From Gonatopus flavifemur (lineage: Eukaryota > Arthropoda > Insecta > Hymenoptera > Dryinidae): DNA of 64,000 bases. The notes under the pieces were generated by a model. The model did no database searches and was not told the DNA's origin. It saw only the letters and a list, made by a program, of their open reading frames with translations. Numbering within the stretch: the stretch's first letter is position 1; each line of letters starts with the position of its first letter. The position numbers were made by a program, and so were the translations under genes. Where the stretch lies: contig JAFFJZ010000009.1 in the NCBI GenBank assembly GCA_018340375.1, positions 14,710,501 through 14,774,500 of the forward strand. Direction: 5' to 3'. Below, in pieces: positions 39,201 to 51,200 of the stretch.

Positions 39201-42200
39201 CTTTGATGTCTGCACTACATGGTAAAACGACTATTTTATTTCTTCTGAATTCAGATCGGGATTCCATTACTGTTTTGTTAACCAACGCTCCGAAGTCTGT
39301 AGCATGTAATTTAAGGAATTTTTCAATTTTACCAATCAAATCCTCTTGATCTGTTTTCAGACATTCTCTGATATATACGTTGGCAACTTCTTTGATTCGT
39401 GTGCCCAAATCTGATGCATTAAAGGGTGCATTAAAAATTTTGTTTTCTTCGTCATATTTTGCCACAATATCCACTGCTTTTAGGGAAGTATCATATAGTG
39501 AGGGGTGAAAAACAGATGCGAAATCCGAAACTCTATTATCAAGTCTTTTCATCTCTATTAAACAGCGTGCAAGCAGTCGTAATCGACTTCGTATCATGGT
39601 CAAATGTTTGTTATCGTGACGATATTTGATGCACAACTGGTTGGCATACAGGATCAAAAGCTTATCGTACCGAATCAGATCTTTTACTGCACCTGAGTTC
39701 ATGGGAGGAATAAGCAAGTCTGCAACTGCGGCAGACGCGGTTTTATCGATCCACGATTCAATTCGTTGCCCCATAATTTTTCCAATTCTGTTTTTAGAGC
39801 ATGACCTTTTCGTGCACTTGGCAAAGTGGTGACGATATGTGGATTTTGAAATGAACGCTTTGCAATGACCACATGCTGAGAAATTCTTAGCAATCTTGCG
39901 TTTATGAATATTTGGGCGTCTTACAGGTATAAAACTTTTATTCTCGAAACGAGGATCTGTGTTAAACTTGAAGTTTCCTTTGTTTCTTATAACAGCTATT
40001 TTTTCTCTCCTTTCGTCACAACCTTTCGGAAGATGTACAAAAAGCTGTACTTCCGGTTCATTTTTGTGTACGGTTTCCAAATGACGCCCTATTTGGGATA
40101 GTAGCTTCTCACAATAAAAACAGAAATGTTTTTTTACCCCCGATTTGCTTGTGGGAACTTCCATGTTTTCATCCTTACGACAGCCTTCTTGAGGTTTTTG
40201 ACCAGGTGAGATATGCATACCTTCAGATACATTACTGCTTTGCAGGGTGGAGTTTTTACTTTTTACGGCACTAATATTTTCTTTATCCTCTTCATCATCT
40301 GTATCCTCAGATGATTCTGTGCCAGACGGTGAATATCCATCACTTTCATCATCCATCTCATCTGAAATACCACTATTATCAAGTAATTCCATAAATATGG
40401 ATTTTAATAATATTTTTACCTCTTTCAGACGTATAGCCGTTGTCACCCATCGTGTTTTTTTCCATTTGAATAGATACGCTTTCACATATTGTTATATCTC
40501 GAACCAAAGAAGTCTTATTCAATAAATCAGTCGATTCAGATTGATCAACACGTGTATCTACAAAATACTATGTATTCAAATGCAAAGCCACAGTGAAATG
40601 GATGATTCTGAGAAGATGCAGATCTCAAGCAGAAGTGAGATTATCGAAACATCAATTCCTCAGAAAATTAAAAAACGTGAAATGCAAGAAAATCTTGTAG
40701 GTCATGAAGATAAAATACGCATATTTGAAACTTTACCTTCTGCTGAATCCTGTTTTTCCGCTGTGATATCAGCCAAGGATATGCCTGATTCGCGACCCGG
40801 TTCGAATTTTTGATTCAATAAACAATTAACATCCATCTCTTGAGATAGGAGACTTTGATCAATTGAAATATCTGTAAAATTTTAGACGATTGGATGTTCA
40901 GTAGTTTTCATGAGTTTGAGAAGTAGCTGGCAGCCCCCCAATATACCGAATGTTCATTGTACCACATGCTTTTTTTTAACCGAACATCAATACAAAATTT
41001 TTTAACCGAACATCAATAAGCCGAATGACCATTGCGCCGAATTTTCGAAAGCAAATGAAAACAGCTGCTTACTTGTGGATACACAGTATATTCTACAAGA
41101 CGAATCAATCAGAAGTTTTCGGCACAATGGGCATTCGGCTTATTGATGTTTGGTCAAAAAATTTTTGGTATAATGACCATTCGGTACAATGAACATTCGG
41201 TGCATTGGGGGGGGGGGGGGGGGGGGGTACCGAAGTAGCTTGCGAACATGAAAAGAGAGTGTATGAGTATATCTACGAATTGTATATTAGAATAGTTTTT
41301 CGAGATTTACTCAAACAAGTTTTTCTCATTTTTTTCTGGATATAAAATGTTAAAAAACACCCCTTCCGATTGAAAATTCGCGGACAATATATGAGCATCT
41401 GGATTGATAAGCAGTGCGTATGTGTTTCCCATAAAAAACGCCTTTGAAAACTTATGTGGATTAGAAGATTATTTTGATATATAGATCATTGAGAGACGAA
41501 TGATTCCTACCTGGTAATAAACTGCGAACAGAGTCATTCAAAGATTCATCATGTGTTCCAGAAGGTTGCATACGGAGGGGATGAGCTAAAATGTTGGAAT
41601 TATCAACTTGACCATCAGGAGGCACACACGAATTAGATGATTCAGATTGAACCATACAAATTTTCACTGATAATTTCTCATCTTTCAGGATTCTAAGTTT
41701 CCCAACACCTCGAGTATTCATATTCTCATCACAATCCTCCATTGATATGCTGTCGTCTATAATAATTGGGAGTTTATTACATGCCTCAATTATATCTTCG
41801 TGATCAATATTATTCTCAACATTCTTCGGTTTCATAATTTCATCTGTAACGAATTTAGTTGAGATTAAATAATGAAAATGAAGGAATAAAATCTTGAATA
41901 ACTCCATTACGTGAAGAAGGGAATGAAACAGATTGCCACAATTAAATGCATATGTCTTTGTTGAAAATTCGCTACATTTTGTTTTTCGAATTGAATTCAA
42001 TAATTCAATAGACTTATTGAGGAACATTATTGATATAAGTTCTGGTGGAATGACTGAAGTTTATATTTATTGTTTGGTAAACATTGAAAAAACGGGTAGT
42101 ATACCATAATACCGAATAATTATACCACCGAGTTTTCTTCACTGGTTGAAAACTAGGATTTTTAGTAACTCCACTGGAAGTTCCTAGTTGTCAAGCAATG

Positions 42201-45200
42201 AGAAAAATTCGGTGTCGTGGTATACTACCGAAAAAAACGAGTATGAATATCATTTCAATCTTCATCAATCACTCATGGATTAAGAATAGGCTCAGAATAG
42301 ATTTCGAGATTCCATCACAGGAGGGAGAATATATGAAATATAAACTCATGTGAAGATTCCAAATAATTAGTAAAAATTACTCAAAGTGACATGAGTTTCT
42401 GCAAAGATATACGTTGGTAATCTCATTTGGTAGAATATGTTCATACAGGGTGTCCAGTAGAATGTACCAATGAACTTCCCGACGAATTTCCCGATTTTCC
42501 CGAACAATTTGAAAAAATTCCCGAATTTCAGTCCTATCAACACAATACACCAAAAAAACTATACTCTACAATCAAAAATATACTTCATATACGTTGGTGA
42601 AATGATCTAAAATATGAGGATAGTGTATGGCCACTAGCCTTAGATTTTAGAGCCCCTCTATCTTTTAGAATATGATTTTTTCAGTCTAAAAAGAACACAC
42701 GTTTATCGACACCCGAAAAATCTTCTGTTTGATACGAATGTACTTCGCTTCATGAACCGCTTCTTCAGTGTTACACTATTAAAAAAGTTCAGAATTTTCT
42801 TACACACCGAAACATATAATTTCCTTCTCCTATGTAAAGAATGCATTTGTATGTAAAGTTAATTACTTTTCATGTATGCATGTAACATTTTTTGCAGTGC
42901 ACCAAAATTTAGTATAATGCACTAAAGCACTCAGTTGTAAGCAAATTCAAATTACGGAAGATCTCTTTTTCATTACATAAAAAAATTAAAGTTTTTCAGT
43001 GATAGGATGAATCTGCGTGATTAGATTATTGATTAGTCGGTTCAGGAAAATCACGAGACGGCAGAAAATAAATCCAACTTCCATCAGTCCATATTTTATT
43101 ATGAGACGTTAACGTTTCGGGTCATCAAATGACCCATCTTCAGAACACTTATCATATAACATGATTGAATGAAAGGAGTTTAACATAGAAAAGCACTGTT
43201 GGTACCCCCATAAAAATTCATCAGTTTGGTGAGTATCGACACACGATGTAAAGTGCTCAAACGACATTGGGATGTTAGAAGTACTCCACGAATTTGCTGG
43301 TTATTAAAACAATGTCGTTTGAGCACTTTACATCGTGTGTCGATACTCACCAAATTGATGAATTTTTATGGGGGTACCAACTGTGCTTTTCTATGTTAAA
43401 CTCCTTCCATTTAATTATGTTATGTGATAGGGGGAGATGGGGCACTTTCGTGCACTGGGGCAGATTCATACAGAGCATTTTACGTCGAATAACGGCTCAA
43501 ATTCCAAATGATTTGCACGTAATCTTTTCAATCAATATCAAAATGATCATTACACATCTGTAACTTTTGTAATTTGAGTCGTTATTCGACGTACGATGCA
43601 CTGTATGAATGTACCCCAGTGTACGAAAGTGCCCCATCTCCCCCTAAATGTTCTGAAGATGGGTCATCTGATGGCCCGGAACGTTAACGTCTCTAGATAA
43701 AGTATGGACTGATGGAAGTTGAATTTATTTTCTGCCATCTCGTGATTTTCCTAAACCGACTATTTAATTCTTATAGGCAGAATGTCGCCAAAGGTGTTTT
43801 AGATTATTGATGTTGAAAAGTCAGGAACTTTCACCACTGGTGAATCACCAGAATGGTTCATCAGATGAAATGATCCAGTTGATTATCAATCAGGTGGAAT
43901 ATTTGATCACCATAGATGAGAATTTGGTTACCCAAAATGATTTCTATTAGATTCTCTAAATGATTTTTCCAGTGTGTATTTTCTGACTATCAGACCTTTT
44001 TGTGATTTGATACATCGAGTCAATAACTGCGAACGTTCAAGCGATGTAAAGTTATCATCCGAATAAATAAATTAAAGTACAAGACAACCACCAACAGGGT
44101 CCGTCACCTCCACATAGAATTCAGGTTGAAAATTGGTGGATGAGGTAGATCGGTGGAGGAACGGTTGCTCGAAGGGAATGCGACATGGTGGCAACGGAGA
44201 AATGTCCGAATGAAAATCGACTCCGGACTAGGGCTGTTCGGTATCGAGAATTTCTTACCGATTCTCGGTATGCGTTTTTCTTTCGGTATTTTCGGTTTAC
44301 CGAAATACCGAAATACCGGAAAACCGGAATACCGAATAACCGAAATACCGAATAACGCGAAATATCGAATAACTGAAATATTGATATGTTGCAATACCCA
44401 CAAACTCAAATCCTAAAAGTGAATTATTAAATGTCATTGAATCATGTGGTTATACAAATACCCAAATTTGTGCCATTTATTTTATAACAATCATTCGAAA
44501 ATTTAATACATTTATAAGAGTTTTTTGTTCATCGAAAGAAATACGAGTTGATCTACATGAGCAGAAGTCAAACACGTTCGGGTGTCAGTTACAATGTTTC
44601 CAGCACAACTGAAAACTCTTTCTGATGGTACATTGCTACCCAGTAGGGCTGTTCGGTATTTCGGTACTTCGGTACTTCGGTACTTCGGTATTTCAGTACT
44701 TCGGTATTTCGGTATCGGTGTTGCGGTATCATTACAATACCGTAATAGTTTTCAACTACATATACCGAAATATTTTCGGTATACCGAAATACCGAACAGC
44801 CCTAGTGTACTCCCAAGCAACCCGTCGGTCACAGTGATGTCGCAGTAACATAACAGTGGTACACGGAGAAAAAGGAGTAGTTATTGCAACTATTCCTTCT
44901 TCTCCGTGTATAGTGAGTCACTGCGATGTCACCGTGACTTCGCTGTGACTAAGTGTGTTGCTTGGGCTATCTTCTATTCGGAATACAAGACTCAGATTCT
45001 TCTACAAATATGTATGTTATCGATCATTCAAGTAAATTCTCATTTTGCTGGAATATTTAGTGAGTACACTGTGAAAAAATTTTATGTAAAATTACACAAT
45101 ATATTATTCGTAATATGTTAGCCAATGATACATTGTGGAATTTTACAAAACATTGTAACTTTTCACATTGTTTGTTGTGTTAAATCACATTTTTTTGATA

Positions 45201-48200
45201 AAATCACATTATGTATCATTGAGAAAAGTGACAAATTCTCCGTAAATTCTAGTGATTTACAAAAAAAATGTTGCTCTCCATATAATAACTGAAGCGCCAG
45301 TAACTTTTACAAAAACTCTGTTCTCGTCTATTACCAAATACGTTGTAAGTCTGTCCACATTGTCAGTACAGTCTGAAATTATTCAAAGGAGTTATAATTT
45401 AATAAAATAAAATAATGATTTTCATCGCACGTATTTCTCCGTGTGGAAAATGAAAATGAAATGGATGACAGACAAAGTGTCTCAAAATGCCATCAATCGA
45501 ATATTTATTACTTTGCGGTATATTCTTCATAGTATTGGTCCGAATATACTTAACGATCAGCTGACATCATAGTAGAACATGTTCATTATCTGTTGAGATC
45601 TTTACAGATATTTTGAATTGCATTCAATATCTATTCGATAATTTTTCAGTACAAACTTTTTCCTGAATAGTTTTTCAGTAAATTTTCAAATGCAAATTGA
45701 ATATCGATTTCATGTGAAAATTTAAATCCCAATGCAATTCATAAAAGTCTTAATTTCAATCACATTAAACCACAAGAAATAGATGATATGAAATTGGATA
45801 GATTTTCGAATTTATAATTTTTGAAAATTCCCGAATCATCAACGAATTCCCGACGAATTTCCGAATATTCGCAAACAAATATAAATTCTCGACGAATTCA
45901 CGGAGACTGGACACCCTGTAAAAATGACAAATTGATATGAGAAGTTGTGTGTTGTTGCCTTGATTTAGTTCTAACATATCTCACCAAGAAAGTGAAATTA
46001 TTGCGAAATTAAAGGATCTGAATTGCCAGTTACGTTAAGTGGATACTAGTGCCGGGACGCTAGCCATTTCGTATTGGCCAGTTTATTCAATAGTTTGTGA
46101 ATAAACTGGCCAATACGAAATGGCTAGCGTCCCGGCACTAGTATCCACTTAAGTGGATACTAGCGTCGGTAATTCGCATCATTGGTTAGAAAGAGACAAA
46201 ATCGGCAGATAGAGAGAGAGGTTCGATACCGATGCTAGTATCACCTTAAGGGGATACTAGTGCCGGGACACTAGCCGAATCTTTTGTGTGAGTTCTCACC
46301 AAAATTATTCAATGATTCCAAAATATCACCCTCTACAACATTTTTTGACTGTCCATAGAAATGCGCTATGGATCGATATTCACAAAATATGGGAAAATTT
46401 TGGAAGAAAATTACATGAAAAATTTGGTTATCTCCGCGGTGCTATCATTCCCGTAAGCTGATTTTGGCACGGGGGCCTCAGTCGTTTCGCTTGAAACAAA
46501 TCATTCGAAAATACTTCAAAAACATCACAATATCGCACTATACAGCAATTTCAGATGCACAAAAAAATTGCTGTTCACAACAGTATTTTTACTTTATTGA
46601 AGCGATTTTGAATAGTTTGTCCCCACATACCACAGAAGTTCAGGGAGAATTCTCGAAAACTCATAATAAATTCTTTGAATTCCAATTAAACTGTTTATGA
46701 ACTTTTCATAGTGTACTGTATGGCTCATAGAAAAAACGGCTACTCTGGGTGCCAGTATTCCCTCAATGATTCACATCCAATTGGTAATAATGGGAAAAAA
46801 ATAAGGCAGACTGCTGAAATTTGCATTTAAGTTGTACGTTTGCAATTCAGCAAATGTAAATCCAAGTATACAATAATAAACAAGAGAGGGGATAAAACGT
46901 TGATTTTGGGGTGAATATGGATTTATTTGAAATGCCGAGTTCAAGTATCCACGCACTATGATAAGAAATCTTCACAGAGTCAAGGAATTCCAAAAAATTA
47001 CACTTTGGAAATACATATTAGCAATCAGGTCATGTACTTCTTAAAGGTATTGCTCTCTATCAAAACAGTTGAAAATAAACATATCTGGAATAATAATCTG
47101 ATCGTTTATCACGACAGAATCTCATGTCTTCCAATATTATGAATGGGGAAAATGGAGAATTCGAAAGCGAAGTGTTCAGAAAAAACCTTTATCGTGTAAA
47201 AACTGAAGACGCAAAACAATGTATGATGATCTGGATCAGTGAGCAGTGCATGTGTGGCTCGCATAAAAAACGTTGCTTGAATATTGCGTGGATTCTAAAA
47301 TTGTTCTAATATATAGATCTTACACAGATGATTCATACCTGATGATACACTGTAAACAAAGTTACTCAATGATTTCTCTTGCGTTGCAGAAGTTTCCATG
47401 CGTGAGGGATGAATTAAAAAGTTCGCAGTATCAATTTGACCGTCAGAAGGCACACAAAAATCGGATGATTCAGTTTGAATCATACAAAGTTTCACTGATA
47501 ATGCCTCATTTTTCAGGATTTCAAGTCTCCCAACAGTTGGAGTCTTCATGACCTTATGACAATTCTTCATTGATGTGTTGTCATCTATAATAATTGGGGG
47601 TTTATTACATGCCTCAATTACATCTTCCTGGTCAATACTATTCTCAATATTCTTCGGCTTCATGATTTTATCTGTGATGATTTCAGTTGGAATTAGATAC
47701 TGAAAATAAAGGAAATCAAACTTCAATGACTCTACTATATGAAAAAAGAAATGAAACAGATTGTCATAATTGAATGGATACAGTAAACTTTCTCAATAGT
47801 GCCGCAGGGCTTCTTTCTCGCTCGCATGTCTTTCTTTGATAGAGTGAGGAAGACACCATTTGGCACTATTGAGAGGGTTCACTGTATCTTGTTCTTTGAA
47901 GCTTGCCAGAATTCATTCAATCAATAGACTTTTTGAGGGACATCAGTTAAGTTCGTTTAGTACGCTCCAAGTTACCTCAACTTGCTTCAAGTATTTTGGA
48001 TTCGCTATTTCTAATTATGAGAACAAGTTGATTGGTTTGGTACAAGTTGGAGCAACTTGGGGATTTTGAGATTCCATTACGAGGAGCAATTATGAGAAAT
48101 ATGAGCTGATGTGAAGATCCCAAACGATTAATGAAGATACCTCAAAGTGACAAGTGAAAGTGATGAGTTTCTGCAAACCTATGCCTAGGTAATGTTATTT

Positions 48201-51200
48201 GGTACATGTTAAAAATTGCAAATTGATACGAGAAGTTGTGTTCATATGCTTTGATCTCGCGTTGAAATAATATATCACTAGAAAAGTAAAATTGTCGCAA
48301 AATTGAAGTCTCTGAATTGTTAGTTATGTTATAGGGATCCTAGCGCCGGGATGCTAGGCATATCTTTTGTATAAGATCCCTCCAAAGTACTTCGATGATA
48401 TCAAAATATGATCCTTCAGAGCATTCCTTGAATGCCCATGATAATCGTGCATACTAGTGGAACAATATTTTCAGAATACGGGAAAATTTTCGAGAAATCT
48501 CACGCGAAAAAATTGACTCACACGCCGGTGATACTATCCCCTCAAATTTATTATAGCGCTGGAACTTCAAAAATTCCGTTCCTGACAAATCGTTCGAAAA
48601 TACTTCGATAAAATTACAATATCGCTCCCCTATGGGCACACCTGTTGCAAACACCTATCGTAGTGCACTCGTAGCTAGGTATCTGCAATGAATTAGTTGC
48701 AAAAGCGTATCTGATGAGTATGTGCAATGAGGCTTTCCATAGTTCTATACGGCAATTTCAGATGTACACAGCAATATTTTCATCTTATTGGAACGATTTC
48801 GAATAATTTCTTATGAACGAAATCGCCAGAGTCTGGGCGCTAGTATTCCCTTAATGATTTGAATCCGATTGGTAATAATGGGGAAAAATAATAAAATATG
48901 CGTTCATATTTAAATGAATTGATATTATATAACAAGTATGAGAAGAGATAAAGCGTTGAATTTGTGGCGAATAGGAAATTATGTGAAATGACGAGCTCAA
49001 GTATTCACGTACTATGATTACAAATCATAACAAAGTCAAGGACTTCCAAAATATTACATTTAAGAAATGCATCCCAGTAATCAGATCGTGTACTTCACTA
49101 ACATATACCTTCCTGTCAAGACAGTTCAAAGTTAGCACATTTCAAATAATAATCCGATCGTTTATCAGGACAAAATCTCATGTTTTCTAATATTATAAAC
49201 GAGAAAAAATGAAAATTTTGAAAACAAAGTGTTTATAGTAATACTTTATCGTTTAGAATAGTGAAGAAGCAAAAGAATGTGTAATGATCTGGATTTATAA
49301 GCAATGCATATTTGTTTCGCATAAAGAACATTTCTTGAATATTATTTGGATTTGAAGATTGTCCTGATAAATACATCGTAGATGGACAGATAATTCATAC
49401 CTGGTGATAAACTGCAAACAGAGCTACTCAATGATTCATCTTGCGCTGCAAAAGTTTCTATGCATGGGGGATGAGTTGAAATGTTTGCATCATCAACTTG
49501 ACCATCAGAAGACACACATGAATCAGATGATTCAGATTGAACCATACAAATTTTAAATTTTAATTCTTCATCTTTCAAGATTTTCAGTTTCTTAACAACT
49601 GGAGTCTTCACATTTTCATCGGAATCCTTTATTGATGTGTTGTTGTCTGAAATAACTGGGGGCCTACTGCATCCCTCACTTACGTCTTCCTGGTCACTAT
49701 TATTCTCAACATTTTTTGGTTTTGTGATCTTATCTGTAATGATTTCAGCTGATGTTAGAGAATGAGAATAGAAGAATACAATCTTGAATGATTCCAATGT
49801 GTGAAGAAGGAAATGAAATAGATTGCCACAATTGAATGGATATCTCATGGTTGAAAACTCGCTACAACATTTTGTTTTTCGGGTTGAGTTCATCCAATCA
49901 ATAGATTTATTGATGAACATTGATCTAAGTTCTGATAGGATGACTAAAAATTACATTTCAAGGAATTTCAGAAAATTAAGTTGAGGAAATACATTCCAGC
50001 ATTTAGGTTATATTTTCTAGTGAATCATTGCTTTATATTAAGACAGCTCAAAGTGAGGATATTTTTAAATAGTGATTTGATTCATTTTGAATTTTATTCA
50101 ATTCAATAGTAGTTGATTGTTTGTCATCATAAAATCTTATCTTTTCTGATATTATAAATAGGAAGAAAAAAAAATTTGGAAACAAAGTATTTAGAAAAAT
50201 ATTTCATCATCTAAGAAGTGAAAAAGCAAAAGAATGAAGGGATCATACAGATGAAGGAGAAATGGTTGGATGATAAAATTAGAGTAACGTGACATCTTTA
50301 ACTTCCGCTCACTGACTCAGATGGTAGCTCATTGGGGGGATGAAAATGTTGTGTTAGATTCTCTTTAATGGATGCGAATGTGACGAGTGAATGTTATAAA
50401 TAAGTCAATACAACCATCTTCGGCCATCATGAAATAGTTGGATCATCCAAATACGTAATGGAGAAAAGTGTGGTTTACCTTCCACACCATCAAATTCTAA
50501 TGTTGTAGATTCATTATTTCCATTCATCAATTGGCTTCCCTCCATTTTTCTCAATTTTATTGTTGGTGATCCATGCTCCAAGTTTTCCTTGACTTCATTC
50601 AATGCATGGGCATCATCTGTGAAAAGTGTGGACATTAAAAACAATTTGTGCGTATGATTATATCTTCGATTTTTCTCATTCAAATATCATAGCACATCCG
50701 ACGTATTAATTTCTTTCAAGTTATCTCAAGTAGCACGAATATTTCATGAATATTCAGAAGAAAATATTCTATAAAGTACCATAGGTTATTCATATGATAT
50801 TGGAATGTATCAGTGCTGTTTGAGGATGCCATATGCATTAAAAAAAATACCGTAATGCCTAGCAATATCACTCATAAGAAAAATAACGTATAAAACTCAG
50901 TGAATGATCACAAAAACGAATTTCAAATGTACTCATGTTGGAAACGAGAATGTAGGTTGAGGAAAATTCACGAGTTCACAAACAATACCGCAAAAGTATG
51001 TACAGATCTATCCAATTTTTACATCATTTTTAGTCATGCACAATTTGTTCAACTTTCAATATTTGCTTGTTACCATATAAAGATCAAGATTGTTACTATC
51101 AAAAAAATGAATACACTTGGAAATATTTAGACTACACTTACCGCTCACAGCAATTATAGAAGTTTTTTCTGAAGGTCTTTTACGTTTATTCCGCCGAACT

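Larger units (their letters stand above)
42446..45918. mobile_element. TA-flanked element with nested insertions, 3.5 kb
   Basis: Ends CAGGGTGTCCAGT and ACTGGACACCCTG with TA at 42,444-42,445 and 45,919-45,920. The sister intron copy near 48,200 is unoccupied and reads through from GTACATGTTA to AAAATTGCAAATTG. Subterminal CCCGAATTT / TTCCCGACGAA repeats lie at both ends. Typical of Tc1/mariner non-autonomous elements, and itself a target for at least four later insertions. Confidence 0.85.
41250..49960 (-). repeat. Tandem segmental triplication carrying the repeat exons
   Basis: Three units of about 2 kb (after removing insertions) share the exon, the downstream phrase around GCATAAAAAACG, and upstream markers such as GCCGGGACGCTAG, CAATTTCAGATGCAC and TTGGTAATAATGGG. 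The units lie roughly at 41.25-46.3 (with a 3.5-kb insertion), 46.3-47.95 and 47.95-49.95 kb. A partial fourth copy of intron sequence follows near 49,950-50,010. Confidence 0.75.

Noticed and set aside
40362..40485. Methionine at 40,485 as start of the recombinase protein
   Set aside because: Reading from it crosses a 58-bp GT-AG intron. The spliced exon 7 in another frame joins in phase and gives a longer coherent protein.
40541..40813. 90-codon plus-strand frame with coding-like composition
   Set aside because: It is the complement of minus-strand exons 6 and 7 and the intron between them; splice sites and phase favour the minus strand.
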